Counted from the stretch's first letter, positions 42,196 through 51,178 are shown. The stretch is DNA of 64,000 bases from Idiomarina aquatica (GCF_004362895.1 NZ_SNXI01000002.1:124001-188000), one strand, 5' to 3'. The notes: generated by a model from the letters alone, not told the origin. Made by a program: numbers and translations.

Positions 42196-43101
42196 CTATG
42201 ACTGTCTAAGGTAGTGTCGTGTTAAAACAAAAAGAACGCTCAGAATGCCGCCAAGCAGCGTGATAACGATGCATATCAGAGGGCGATTCGGTTTTGCTTT
42301 ATCTTCCGGGATAACAGCCGGATCAAGCGTTTCGAAGATATACTCGTCGCGGGCGTTAGCCAGCATCATAGTCTGTAGTTGGCGTTCGATAAGCTCTGCG
42401 AACACTTCCTGCATGTTGGCTAGCTGCGTGGTTTGTAGTTTTTCTTCCAGGTAAGCAATGCTTTTTTCGGCTTCGGTTACATCCCGAACCCGCATTTTTT
42501 CGTTAAGTTCGAAGAGTAAGTTACTGACCCATTCGGCGGCAACCGGTGCGGATGGATGAAAAACCGAGATAGTCGCGAATCCTGTCTCGGTATCCTCTTC
42601 AATCACCAATATGTCTTCGCGGAACGTATTTACGGCTTCCCATAAGGACGGTTTGGGTGTTTTGGGTGGTTCTACGTCGCGCACCCATTCATTACTTTCA
42701 GGGTTATAGATATCCGTATTGTAGCTGAGCTTACCGGATACCGGGTTCCACTCTTCGGCCGCCATGACTTGCGGCAAAATATCGTACTTTTCGATAAAGT
42801 CGCTTAAAAACGCACGTGAAGTCAGGATTTCAAGCGCGATAGCCCCTTTATCACTTTGTTGAGCATTGAGGTTCAGACCCGCAATGGCGCCCAGCCCCCC
42901 GAGTTGGCCAGCCAACCCACTCAGGCCACCATTTTTCGACTCTTCAGATTGTCCGACAGTAATTTCTGCTCGGTAAATATTAGGCAACGAGAGCGCGATG
43001 ACGACGCTCAGTATGGCAAAAACAAGCGTAAAGCCAATGATGAAGAGCTTTTTGCGCCACAGGACTTGCCAGATCTCAATTATACTTACGTCGTCTTTCA
43101 T
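42196..43101 (-). CDS. Wzz-type chain length determinant protein
   Basis: A 301-residue protein with two membrane helices, near residues 18-38 ('LFIIGFTLVFAILSVVIALS') and 275-295, and a long helical periplasmic domain between. 'NIYRAEITVGQSEE' after the first helix and 'IPEDKAKPNRPLICIVITLLGG' before the second are typical of Wzz/PCP proteins. No cytosolic kinase domain follows, so it is a PCP1-type regulator that sets polymer length. Its ATG has a TCC-rich complement upstream, read as AAGGAT on the coding strand. It lies 9 bases after the ugd gene. Confidence 0.86.
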   Translation of the reverse strand: MKDDVSIIEIWQVLWRKKLFIIGFTLVFAILSVVIALSLPNIYRAEITVGQSEESKNGGLSGLAGQLGGLGAIAGLNLNAQQSDKGAIALEILTSRAFLSDFIEKYDILPQVMAAEEWNPVSGKLSYNTDIYNPESNEWVRDVEPPKTPKPSLWEAVNTFREDILVIEEDTETGFATISVFHPSAPVAAEWVSNLLFELNEKMRVRDVTEAEKSIAYLEEKLQTTQLANMQEVFAELIERQLQTMMLANARDEYIFETLDPAVIPEDKAKPNRPLICIVITLLGGILSVLFVLTRHYLRQS

Positions 43102-43110
43102 GAGTTATCC

Positions 43111-44445
43111 TTAATTCCGACGCCCAATACCACGATAAACAAAACCGAGTTCTGCCATATCGACGGGGTCGAATAAATTACGACCGTCGAATATCATCGG
43201 CGTTTTCAGGTTTTGTTTCAATGTATCCCACTCCGGCGCCCAAAACTCTTTCCATTCGGTGCATAAGATCAATGCGGTGGCGTTTTCGGTGGCCTGATAG
43301 GCGCACTCGCAGTAGTGGATTTTACCGCTGGTGTCGGTGTCCAGTTGTTCTTTTTTAAGGTTATCCAGTGCTTGAGGGTCAAACACCTTAACATCGGCGC
43401 CCGCCGCTAGTAGAAGTTTAAGAATTTCCAGGCTGGGGGCTTCACGAATATCATCGGTATTCGGTTTAAAGGCGATGCCCCATAACGCAAAGGTTTGGCC
43501 TTGTAGGTTGTCGCCAAATTGATCAATCACGGCGTTGCCAAGCTTTTCTTTCTGCTTGGCATTGACGCTACGAACAGATTTTAACATTTCGGCGTCATAG
43601 CCCAGCTCGTTGGCACAGCTGAGCAATGCAATGGTGTCTTTCGGGAAGCACGAGCCGCCATAACCACAACCGGGGTAGATAAAGTGATAGCCGATACGCG
43701 GGTCAGAACCGATACCGCGACGCACGTCTTCGATATCTGCGCCGCATAAATCGGCAATGTTGGCCATTTCGTTCATGAAACTAATTTTAGTCGCCAGCAT
43801 GCAGTTGGCGGCATACTTGGTCAGCTCTGCACTGACGTTATCCATGAAGATAATTTTGTCGTGATTGCGGTTGAATGGCGCATACAGCTCCAGCATCAGC
43901 TCGCGCGAACTGTCTTTATCGGTGCCGACGATAATACGATCCGGTTTGCGGCAGTCACTAAGGGCGCTGCCTTCTTTTAAGAATTCCGGATTGGAAATCA
44001 CATCGAACGCGATGTCTTCGCCGCGCTCGCTTAGCTGCTCCTGAATCACCGCTTTAACTTTTTCGGCGGTTTTTAGCGGAACCGTTGACTTGATGATCAC
44101 AGCAGCCGGCTGCGTCATTTTTTGGCCGATTTCTTTGGCAACGGCATACACCGCGCGCATGTCGGCCTGGCCTGTTGCTGACTCCGGGGTGCCGACGGCA
44201 ATAAAAATGGCGTCCTGGTCTTTTATCGCCAGCGTACCGTCAGTGGCAAAGGTCAGATGACCTTTTTTCTGTTCGTTGATAATGACCGGTGATAAGCCCG
44301 GCTCATAAATATCGACAATCCCTTGCTTTAGGTTGTTGATGCGCTGCTCGTTGATATCCACGCAGGTCACTTTGTGGCCACACTCTGCCATCACCGCAGC
44401 CTGCACTAAACCCACGTATCCACATCCAAATACTGAAACTTTCAT
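43111..44445 (-). CDS. ugd: UDP-glucose 6-dehydrogenase
   Basis: A 444-residue enzyme from the ATG at 44445, preceded by AGGAAG; an upstream in-frame start would add 34 non-conserved residues. 'VSVFGCGYVGLVQAAVMAECGHKV' is the NAD-binding opening. 'SNPEFLKEGSAL' near 160, 'GYGGSCFPKDTIAL' near 256 with the catalytic Cys, and 'ALWGIAFKPNTDDIREAPSL' near 316 are diagnostic. It oxidises UDP-glucose to UDP-glucuronate, so the polymer probably contains uronic acid. It is the first gene of the minus-strand operon and is divergent from the WecA-type gene. Confidence 0.92.
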   Translation of the reverse strand: MKVSVFGCGYVGLVQAAVMAECGHKVTCVDINEQRINNLKQGIVDIYEPGLSPVIINEQKKGHLTFATDGTLAIKDQDAIFIAVGTPESATGQADMRAVYAVAKEIGQKMTQPAAVIIKSTVPLKTAEKVKAVIQEQLSERGEDIAFDVISNPEFLKEGSALSDCRKPDRIIVGTDKDSSRELMLELYAPFNRNHDKIIFMDNVSAELTKYAANCMLATKISFMNEMANIADLCGADIEDVRRGIGSDPRIGYHFIYPGCGYGGSCFPKDTIALLSCANELGYDAEMLKSVRSVNAKQKEKLGNAVIDQFGDNLQGQTFALWGIAFKPNTDDIREAPSLEILKLLLAAGADVKVFDPQALDNLKKEQLDTDTSGKIHYCECAYQATENATALILCTEWKEFWAPEWDTLKQNLKTPMIFDGRNLFDPVDMAELGFVYRGIGRRN

Positions 44446-44615
44446 TGCACTGTCTTCTTCCTGAAATTTAGCCGCGCAATCATACCCCAAACCAAGGACT
44501 GAGAAAAGTAAAGCAAATGTTAATCTCGCTGAGTAAAGAACATTCACAGGTTGCTGAATTTAAGCTATTATTGCGGACATTTGTAAGAAGTCGACTTTTT
44601 ATACACGGAGAGTCT
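44446..44615. promoter_or_regulatory. Divergent control region between ugd operon and WecA-type gene
   Basis: These 170 bases must hold promoters for both directions. The ribosome site CGGAGAG before ATG 44616 is clear. I could not identify a -35/-10 pair with good spacing on either strand, nor a JUMPstart/ops element. Confidence 0.4.
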
Positions 44616-45695
44616 ATGCCAACCCTCGGGGTCATTTTGCTTACGTTCGTAGGCTGCGCTGCTGCTATGGCCTGGTTAAGCCCGGTAGCTGAAAAGATTG
44701 GGCTTGTCGACATACCAAATAAACGGAAAGTGCATTCCGGGCATGTGCCTCTTATCGGTGGCATAGCGATGTTCGGGGCGCTGCTTTTGTCGTGTTTTTT
44801 GTTCGCCCAGTATAACCAGCTGTTGTCTTTATACCTGATATCCTGTGGTTTTATTGTGTTTATCGGCGTTTTAGATGACAAATATGACCTGAAAGTGTCT
44901 TTACGCGTTGTTGCGCAGGTACTCATCGCCTCAATTTTAGTGTTTGGTGCTGAATTACACTTGCAACAATTTGGCGATTTGATGGGCTTGGGTGTCATTG
45001 AGCTTGGCGTTGCCGGCCCATTTATTACCGTTGTCGCGGTATTGGCGGCAATTAATTGTTTCAATATGGTCGATGGTATTGATGGCTTGGCTGGGAGTAT
45101 GGCCCTTATCACCTTCCTGGGTATTGCAACACTCGGCGTACAAGGCGGGAATTGGAGTGTGGTTGTCCTGACATTTGTTGGGGCAACTATCGCCTACCTG
45201 ATGTTTAATTTGCGCTGGCCAGCCCGACGACTCCCAAAAGTCTTTATGGGCGATGCCGGCAGTATGCTGATTGGTTTAACCGTTGTCTGGCTACTTGTCA
45301 TTAATACGCAGGGTCCGGATTCAACCTTCAGGCCGGTGACGAGTTTGTGGTTAATTGCCTTACCGCTAATGGATATGACGGCAATTATGTTCCGCCGTAT
45401 GCGGAAAGGGCACAGCCCGTTTGAGCCAGATCGAGAACATATCCATCACATTTTTCTTCGGGTAGGTTTTACCCCCATTCAGAGTCTGCTTATCATCAGC
45501 TTCGTCGGTGTTTTGTTTGCAACTTTCGGTGTTATGGGGGAGCTGTTTAATTGGCCGGCCTGGGTCATGTTCGGTACGTTTTTACTGCTGTTTGCGGGCT
45601 ATTGTGCATCGCTACGGCACATTTGGGTGTTATCAAAGTGGTTCCGTCGCTGGCGGGGAATTGAACCTGAAGTCACCGAAAAAACGAAATATTAA
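44616..45695 (+). CDS. Undecaprenyl-phosphate sugar-1-phosphate transferase, WecA/MraY family
   Basis: A 359-residue membrane protein from ATG 44616 (strong GGAGAG site). The opening 'DIPNKRKVHSGHVPLIGGIAM', the 'FIGVLDDKYDL' Asp-Asp motif near 90, 'NCFNMVDGIDGLAGS' near 145-160, 'VFMGDAGSMLIG' near 207 and 'REHIHHIFLR' near 270 are all classic WecA motifs. About 11 membrane helices. It places GlcNAc-1-phosphate or a related sugar phosphate on undecaprenyl phosphate and starts repeat-unit synthesis for the operon on the other strand. Gene symbol withheld because this could be the O-antigen or the exopolysaccharide starter. Confidence 0.86.
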   Translation: MPTLGVILLTFVGCAAAMAWLSPVAEKIGLVDIPNKRKVHSGHVPLIGGIAMFGALLLSCFLFAQYNQLLSLYLISCGFIVFIGVLDDKYDLKVSLRVVAQVLIASILVFGAELHLQQFGDLMGLGVIELGVAGPFITVVAVLAAINCFNMVDGIDGLAGSMALITFLGIATLGVQGGNWSVVVLTFVGATIAYLMFNLRWPARRLPKVFMGDAGSMLIGLTVVWLLVINTQGPDSTFRPVTSLWLIALPLMDMTAIMFRRMRKGHSPFEPDREHIHHIFLRVGFTPIQSLLIISFVGVLFATFGVMGELFNWPAWVMFGTFLLLFAGYCASLRHIWVLSKWFRRWRGIEPEVTEKTKY

Positions 45696-45712
45696 TAAAA
45701 ACAAGGAAGGTT

Positions 45713-47176
45713 ATGCCATTAATTAAGGGTCCCCATTTATCACTTGATTACAGCTATCAGCATATTACGATTTCTGAACTGACAAAGACGAGTCAGCTAC
45801 CCGATTCTTTTGCGCAATTAAAACAAAAATTGGTTAAGGGGGAGTTCAGAAACCCAACCGAGAACCGACCGGTTTCTCATTGCCTTGCTCGCTCCATTCA
45901 TTCTGTTGTTGATAAAAAGAAATCGACCCGTTTTTGCGACATTGTGCGCAAATTGCGCTCGGGGCGTTGGCTAGGTTCAACGGGCCAGCCGATAACTGAT
46001 GTGGTTAACCTGGGCGTCGGAGGCTCTGACTTAGGTCCTTTAATGGGGGCTGCCGCACTTAACGAATTTGCTGATGATGCGACCCTGCATAACTTAAATG
46101 TGCATTTTGTGTCGTCGATGGACGGTGGGCAGTTGCACAAGTTATTGCCAACGCTTGATGCCGAAACGACGTTATTTATAATCGCGTCGAAATCCTTTGG
46201 CACCATCGATACTCTGGCCAATGTGGCAACGGTACGCGAGTGGGTTAAGCCGGTGCTGAATGATGATGGTTGGCTGGCGCATCATGTTATTGGGGTTTCA
46301 TCTAACGCTCAGCGTATGGTGGATTATGGCATCCCGGCGGCGCACCAACTTACTTTCGGCGAGGGCGTCGGCGGCCGTTACTCGTTATGGTCCGCGATTG
46401 GGTTAAGCATTGCGTTAGCGACAGGGCTTCATGTTTTTGAGCAGATGCTGGCGGGCGCACGGGCGATGGACGAGCACTTCGTCGAAGCACCGATTGAACA
46501 GAACATTCCGGTTCTGATGGCTCTGTATGGCGCCTATAACCGTGAACAGCGTGGCATCAATAACTTAGCGATTTTGCCGTATGACGGTCGGCTGCAAATG
46601 CTTCCTTCGTATTTACAGCAGCTCGATATGGAAAGTAACGGTAAGCAGTGTCGGTATGATGGCGAGGCTATTGATTATGCCACCGGTCCGATTATCTGGG
46701 GGGGGCATGGGCCAAATGGGCAGCATGCGTTTTTCCAGCATTTGCATCAGGGCTATGATGATTTTGCTGCGGATTTCATCATTGTTCTGTCCCGACATGC
46801 GCCGGGGTTCTCTTCCAACGTTGCAGATGCGCTGGCGGCGCAGCAACGCTTGTCGGTGGCCAATGCGCTAGCACATCGGCGTTTAATGTGGTTTGGTTCG
46901 TCGGATGGCACGCCGCGTAATGAATACCCGGGTAAACATCCGTCGAACGCGCTGGTGATGGAAGAACTGACACCTGAAAGTTTTGGCGCACTGATTGCTG
47001 CCTACGAGCATAAAGTGTTTACGCAAGGCGTTATATGGCAGATTAACTCGTTTGACCAGCCCGGGGTGGAGAAGGGTAAGAAGATAGCCACTGAGATTTA
47101 TGACGCCATAGAAAACGGCAGCGAATTAAGTAATATTGACGAATCAACGGCGTATTGGATTAATAAATTGCGGTAA
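45713..47176 (+). CDS. pgi: Glucose-6-phosphate isomerase
   Basis: A 487-residue enzyme, shorter than the E. coli form (549) but in the range of many relatives. Visible are 'VVNLGVGGSDLGPLMGAAAL' near 94-113, 'IASKSFGTIDTLANV' near 156, 'GGRYSLWSAIGLSIAL' near 220 (PGI signature 1 region), 'MESNGKQ' near 304 and 'QLDMESNG'/'FDQPGVEKGKKIA' near 450 (signature 2 region). It interconverts glucose-6-phosphate and fructose-6-phosphate, feeding nucleotide sugars. It follows the WecA-type gene by 17 bases with AAGGAAGG as ribosome site, so it is part of the same transcript. Confidence 0.93.
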   Translation: MPLIKGPHLSLDYSYQHITISELTKTSQLPDSFAQLKQKLVKGEFRNPTENRPVSHCLARSIHSVVDKKKSTRFCDIVRKLRSGRWLGSTGQPITDVVNLGVGGSDLGPLMGAAALNEFADDATLHNLNVHFVSSMDGGQLHKLLPTLDAETTLFIIASKSFGTIDTLANVATVREWVKPVLNDDGWLAHHVIGVSSNAQRMVDYGIPAAHQLTFGEGVGGRYSLWSAIGLSIALATGLHVFEQMLAGARAMDEHFVEAPIEQNIPVLMALYGAYNREQRGINNLAILPYDGRLQMLPSYLQQLDMESNGKQCRYDGEAIDYATGPIIWGGHGPNGQHAFFQHLHQGYDDFAADFIIVLSRHAPGFSSNVADALAAQQRLSVANALAHRRLMWFGSSDGTPRNEYPGKHPSNALVMEELTPESFGALIAAYEHKVFTQGVIWQINSFDQPGVEKGKKIATEIYDAIENGSELSNIDESTAYWINKLR

Positions 47177-47259
47177 CGCGCGTCCTGACGCACGGAAAAA
47201 AGCAGATCCGTAGCGTGCGTCCTGACGCACGGCAAGAACCGGTCGCGTCAGGACGCGAC
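47177..47259. repeat. REP-like cluster of three palindromes
   Basis: Three 18-base palindromes: 47177-47194 (variant CGCGCGTC-CT-GACGCACG), 47214-47231 (CGTGCGTC-CT-GACGCACG) and 47242-47259 (GTCGCGTC-AG-GACGCGAC). They start right behind the pgi stop codon and may form hairpins that protect the mRNA end. Confidence 0.75.
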
Positions 47260-47279
47260 GTACGACGAAGACACCCGAT

Positions 47280-48029
47280 ATGGAGCACACATTGCTAAAG
47301 GAACTAGAAAAAATCGCGCGTGACGCAGGTGCGGCGATTATGGCGATTTACCAAAGTGAGGACTTTGATGTTCAGCTGAAGGGCGACGACAGCCCGCTGA
47401 CCAAAGCCGACCTTGCCGCGCACCAGGTTATCGTTGATGGTTTGCGTAAACTGAATGTTCAATATCCCATTATCTCTGAAGAATCCGCTGATATCGACTG
47501 GGAGCTGCGCAAGCATTGGCATCGCTATTGGCTGGTTGACCCTCTGGATGGCACTAAAGAGTTTATCAAGCGCAACGGCGAGTTTACTGTCAATATTGCC
47601 TTGATCGAACGAGGCCAACCGATTCTGGGTGTGGTTTACGCGCCTGATTTAGATGCTATGTACATTGGTGAGCGTGATAAAGGCGCCCGCTTGAACGGTG
47701 AGGCTATTACTGTATGTCATGAATCACCGCAAACGCTGCGAGTCGTCGGTTCGCGTTCCCATGCCTCGCAGGAAACCACCGACTGGCTGGAGCAGTTAGG
47801 CAAGCCCTACGAAATGGTGCCGATGGGCAGTTCGTTAAAAATTTGTCTGGTAGCGGAAGGCAAAGCCGATGTTTACCCCCGCTTAGGGCCCACGTCTGAA
47901 TGGGACACCGCTGCTGCGCACGCGGTTTTGACTGCCGCAGGTGGGTCGGTGACCACAGTGGATGGTGAACCGTTGCTCTACAATCAAAAAGAATCGTTTT
48001 TGAACCCGTACTTTATTGCACGCCCTTAA
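47280..48029 (+). CDS. cysQ: 3'(2'),5'-bisphosphate nucleotidase CysQ
   Basis: A 249-residue member of the inositol monophosphatase superfamily. 'DDSPLTKADLAAH' near 36, 'IISEES' near 62, 'WLVDPLDGTKEFIKRNGEFTVNIALIE' near 84-110 and 'GPTSEWDTAAAHAVLTAAGG' near 200 carry the metal-binding Glu and Asp residues. The 'KEFIKRNGEF' form is specific to CysQ. It hydrolyses PAP left by sulfate activation. Its stop codon lies inside a repeat shared with the 3' end of hipB. Confidence 0.9.
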   Translation: MEHTLLKELEKIARDAGAAIMAIYQSEDFDVQLKGDDSPLTKADLAAHQVIVDGLRKLNVQYPIISEESADIDWELRKHWHRYWLVDPLDGTKEFIKRNGEFTVNIALIERGQPILGVVYAPDLDAMYIGERDKGARLNGEAITVCHESPQTLRVVGSRSHASQETTDWLEQLGKPYEMVPMGSSLKICLVAEGKADVYPRLGPTSEWDTAAAHAVLTAAGGSVTTVDGEPLLYNQKESFLNPYFIARP

Positions 48030-48116
48030 ACCGCGAGCAAAGCGAGCCCAAACCGACCGTAGGTCCCAAACCCGAGCTCGGTTTAGGTTCGCGACACGAG
48101 ATCAATCGTACAATTC
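48027..48116. repeat. Palindrome-rich 3' repeat after cysQ
   Basis: The first 22 bases (48027-48048) match, on the opposite strand, 63938-63959 behind hipB at 20 of 22 positions. Further small palindromes GACC-GTA-GGTC and CCGAGCTCGG follow. Another REP-like family distinct from the CGTGCGTC type. Confidence 0.6.
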
Positions 48117-48211
48117 GAGCGACTAACGGCATTTTAAGATTCAGGTCATACCTGTTAACATCTCCGACCTGAAATCGCTTACATCCATAAAAGTTAAATG
48201 TTAGAAACACT

Positions 48212-48256
48212 TTGTAACACTCTCCGTTACAACTTGTTAAAGAAAGTTAATAGAAT
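48212..48256 (+). promoter_or_regulatory. Inverted repeat and possible promoter before the protease gene
   Basis: TTGTAAC-N7-GTTACAA (48212-48232) is a perfect 7-bp inverted repeat, a likely regulator site. A TAGAAT -10-like box (48251-48256) lies 18 bases after TTACAA at the repeat's right arm, so a bound regulator would cover the -35 region. No regulator is identified. Confidence 0.35.
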
Positions 48257-48294
48257 GTGCCCTTGAGATTATACAACTTGTTGAAAAACCAATA

Positions 48295-48352
48295 CGTGCG
48301 TCAGGACGCACGGTACAGGTTGTGTAATTTGTAGCGTGCGTCCCGACGCACG
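48295..48352. repeat. REP-like pair before the protease gene
   Basis: Two palindromes, CGTGCGTC-AG-GACGCACG (48295-48312) and CGTGCGTC-CC-GACGCACG (48335-48352). They lie in the leader of the protease gene, ending 25 bases before its ATG, an unusual place for REP sequences. Confidence 0.72.
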
Positions 48353-48377
48353 TTAATAACAACAAGAAGAGGGCATT

Positions 48378-50627
48378 ATGGCGCGAAATACCTTTAAGCT
48401 GACCGCGCTGTCAGCAGCAGTACTTATGGGCTTGACCGCCTGTGGTGGTGATGGAGATACCAACTTTGCTCCGGATGTGAGCGCACAGAACATAGACGGC
48501 GGCCTACAATGGGTCCCCGTAACCGGTCAAGTGACCGCTACCGATGCGAACAATGATTCGTTATCTTTTTCAGCAAGTGTCGTGGCTTCTGAAGGAGGAG
48601 AAACCCCCGGAACGGTTTCTATCGATGGTAGTGGTCACTTCTCATATATTCCACTAACCACGGCGCCGGCAACCATCAATGTGCAAGTCAGTGACGGTCA
48701 GGAAACGACCACAGCGCAGGTACAAGTTTCTGGCATCGCCGGCGACCCGCTGGCCTACCAACAGTGGCACTTGCGCAACACAGGGCAAAAAGCCTATGCG
48801 CAAAGTGAAGAATTCATCGCATTTTTAGTTAACGTTCTGGGCTGGCCCGAAGAGCAAGCGCGCGCAAACTTTATTGACGACAGCGTTTCGGTGGCCGGCA
48901 ACGATATGAACGTGATCGAGGCCCATGCACAGGGAGCCTACGGTCAGGGGATGATGGTTGCTGTAGTCGACTCAGGCCTGGAAATCAATCACCCGGATTT
49001 ACAAGCGAATATCGCACCGAACAAATCACTGAATTTCATTCCGGATGCCAGCAATAAAATGGATCCGACCAGTACCTCCGTATTTGGCGATCACGGTACA
49101 TCCGTGGGTGGTTTGATTGCAGCGGTCGCCGGTAACGACGAAGGCGGACGTGGCGTTGCACCGCAAGCGCAATTATTCGGCTTAAACTTTTTGGGTGGTC
49201 AGGGTACACAAACCATGCTCAACCTGGCGTTAAGCCACGGTTTACCGGGCAGTGGAGTATCAGACTCTGACCCTGTAGTTGCGTATAACCGGAGTTACGG
49301 CATTTCGTTGCCATTTGCATTGTATACGTCGGTTGCTGAAAGTACTTATGAACAATACACAGCAACGGAGTTGCGTAACGGCCTGGGCGCTGTAAACGTG
49401 AAGTCAGCAGGTAACGCATTCAATAATACCGGCAATGCCGGCTTGTTCAGCAATATTTGCTCGGCCTCGGGCGCTGCTCAATACGGTCTGACTTGCCTTA
49501 ACGGCAATCTGGACCCTTCTAACGCGAACTTTTTTACAACAACAGTAGCCGCTGTTAATGCTGACGGTACTCACACCAGCTATTCGACAGCTGGCTCTAA
49601 CGTTTTTGTCGCAGCGCCGGCGGGTGAATATGGTGAGATTGAGCCAGCGATGGTAACGACTGACCAGTCAACGTGTTTACAAGGTTACAGTGGCTTCCCT
49701 TATCAGGATGCAATTGACAGTCAGACCGGAATTCCTGGCTATTTCGCGGGCACACGGCCGTTTAACGCGCCGGGCCACCCTGAAAATCCAAACTGTAATT
49801 ATACCTCGACCTTTAACGGAACGTCATCTGCTGCACCGAATGCCTCAGGTGTGGTGGCCTTGATTGGTTCAGCGAACCCCGCGCTAAGCGCACGTGAAAT
49901 TCGTCACGTCCTTGCCAATACCTCAACGCAGGTTGACGCAGAGGATCTGGGTGTTGTGATTCCAGCGGGTAGTGGTGAATTTGTCGCCGATCCGGGCTGG
50001 ATAGAGAATGCAGCCGGTTACGCGTTCAACTTAAAATACGGCTTTGGTCGTGTTGATGCAGGCGCCGCCGTAAGCTTGGCAAAGGAATGGCAGCCAGGCT
50101 CACTAGGACAGTTGCTGAGTACCGGTTGGATGAGTGTTTCACCAGAGCAAGCGCTTGAAATCCCGGATAATAATGCAGAGGGTGTGAGCTATAGCTTTAC
50201 GGTTGATGGTGATCTGACGTTAGAAGGTATTCAGGTTCAGTTAACCGTTAGTAATGACGACTTGTCGAGTGTTAACGACTCCGGAGAGGCGGTGTGTGGA
50301 TTGACGACAGCAGGTAACGACCTTGCGATCGAGCTGACGTCACCGGCAGGTACAACCACTCAGTTATTGTCTGGCTTGCAAGCGCTTAACATCGGAGCTG
50401 ATGGCTTCTGCAGTGATTATATTCTGGAGAACACGACGTTCTTAGCTAATGCGTTTTATGGCGAGAACCTCCGCGGTGAGTGGACCATACGTTTGGTCGA
50501 CGTTAATGGTGATGACCTGACTGCTGATGCGCGCGGGCTTAACTTGTCTGCCGAAGAAACGTTTAGCAATAATTCAGTGCCGTCAGTGTTTGAACACATT
50601 GATTTCCGTGCCTTTGGGCATCAATAA
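48378..50627 (+). CDS. Secreted subtilase (S8, kexin-like) with P domain
   Basis: A 749-residue serine protease. The leader ends in a lipobox LTAC (Cys near 22), so it may be surface-anchored. A cadherin/Ig-like domain spans about 30-120. The catalytic triad is Asp near 198 ('VVDSGLEINHPDL'), His near 239 ('GDHGTSVGG') and Ser near 483 ('NGTSSAAPNASG'), with 'SAGN' near 345 for the oxyanion Asn. A P/proprotein-convertase domain follows from about 600 ('YSFTVDGDLTLEGIQVQLTV...GEWTIRLVDV'). No inhibitory propeptide precedes the catalytic domain, as in the Aeromonas sobria protease ASP. The small gene after it probably supplies the chaperone. Confidence 0.86.
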   Translation: MARNTFKLTALSAAVLMGLTACGGDGDTNFAPDVSAQNIDGGLQWVPVTGQVTATDANNDSLSFSASVVASEGGETPGTVSIDGSGHFSYIPLTTAPATINVQVSDGQETTTAQVQVSGIAGDPLAYQQWHLRNTGQKAYAQSEEFIAFLVNVLGWPEEQARANFIDDSVSVAGNDMNVIEAHAQGAYGQGMMVAVVDSGLEINHPDLQANIAPNKSLNFIPDASNKMDPTSTSVFGDHGTSVGGLIAAVAGNDEGGRGVAPQAQLFGLNFLGGQGTQTMLNLALSHGLPGSGVSDSDPVVAYNRSYGISLPFALYTSVAESTYEQYTATELRNGLGAVNVKSAGNAFNNTGNAGLFSNICSASGAAQYGLTCLNGNLDPSNANFFTTTVAAVNADGTHTSYSTAGSNVFVAAPAGEYGEIEPAMVTTDQSTCLQGYSGFPYQDAIDSQTGIPGYFAGTRPFNAPGHPENPNCNYTSTFNGTSSAAPNASGVVALIGSANPALSAREIRHVLANTSTQVDAEDLGVVIPAGSGEFVADPGWIENAAGYAFNLKYGFGRVDAGAAVSLAKEWQPGSLGQLLSTGWMSVSPEQALEIPDNNAEGVSYSFTVDGDLTLEGIQVQLTVSNDDLSSVNDSGEAVCGLTTAGNDLAIELTSPAGTTTQLLSGLQALNIGADGFCSDYILENTTFLANAFYGENLRGEWTIRLVDVNGDDLTADARGLNLSAEETFSNNSVPSVFEHIDFRAFGHQ

Positions 50628-50644
50628 ACGCGAGGAGAATAAGC

Positions 50645-51118
50645 ATGAAATTAATGAAAACTGTGGTTCTTATGAGCCTCTCATCTGCGTTCATGGTGAC
50701 TAGCGTTATGGCACAGGAGCCGTTGCTAAAACCTGTTGAAGCGGTCGGTAATGCGCCGTTATTAGCGTCAAAAAGTTACAAACAATACCGTGTGGACAGT
50801 AGTGAAATTGACTCAGCACAGGTGTCAGATCGTGCGGCGGGTCGGCTTATTGCCGGTACTAAAGTGGTGAATACGCTATCCGGTGAGCCAGGCGAGGTAT
50901 CGGGTATTGTTGCGGTACTGATTAACGATCAAAATATTGATGCGTTAGCACAGCAGTTTGGACTGGCGGTGGAGCGTCGTTACGATCGTTTGAATCTAGC
51001 GTTACTGAAAGCAGAAGCCGGTACGGATATGCTGCAATTGCGCAGAGACATGATGGGTGTTGATGGCATTTCAGGTGTTGATATCGAGATTGTTGAGCAG
51101 TTGCGCAGCACACAGTAG
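50645..51118 (+). CDS. Putative external chaperone of the subtilase (Aeromonas ORF2-like)
   Basis: A 157-residue secreted protein with a signal peptide (about 1-23, ending VMAQ). The C-terminal part ('SGIVAVLINDQNIDALAQQFGLAVERRYDRLNLALLKAE') resembles an I9/propeptide-like fold. It lies 17 bases after the protease gene, with GAGGAG as ribosome site. In Aeromonas sobria a protein of similar size encoded directly behind the kexin-like protease ASP, called ORF2, is needed for ASP folding and stays bound to it. Size, order, secretion and fold type all fit, but the similarity is judged by eye only. Confidence 0.65.
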   Translation: MKLMKTVVLMSLSSAFMVTSVMAQEPLLKPVEAVGNAPLLASKSYKQYRVDSSEIDSAQVSDRAAGRLIAGTKVVNTLSGEPGEVSGIVAVLINDQNIDALAQQFGLAVERRYDRLNLALLKAEAGTDMLQLRRDMMGVDGISGVDIEIVEQLRSTQ

Positions 51119-51145
51119 ATTGCGGCTTTAGCGCGACAAATAAAA

Positions 51146-51178
51146 AGCCTGATTTCGATATGAAATCAGGCTTTTTTT
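51146..51178 (+). terminator. Intrinsic terminator after the protease-chaperone operon
   Basis: AGCCTGATTTC-GATAT-GAAATCAGGCT with a following T-run; A residues on the other side make it probably bidirectional, so it can also serve the TonB receptor transcript from the minus strand. Confidence 0.88.

Noticed and set aside
44446-44547. N-terminal extensions of the UDP-glucose dehydrogenase and WecA-type proteins that overlap each other
   Set aside because: The added residues are not conserved in either family and good ribosome sites precede the inner ATG codons at 44445 and 44616.
47177-48352. CRISPR array
   Set aside because: The repeats are short palindromes with irregular spacing at gene ends, without constant spacers or cas genes.
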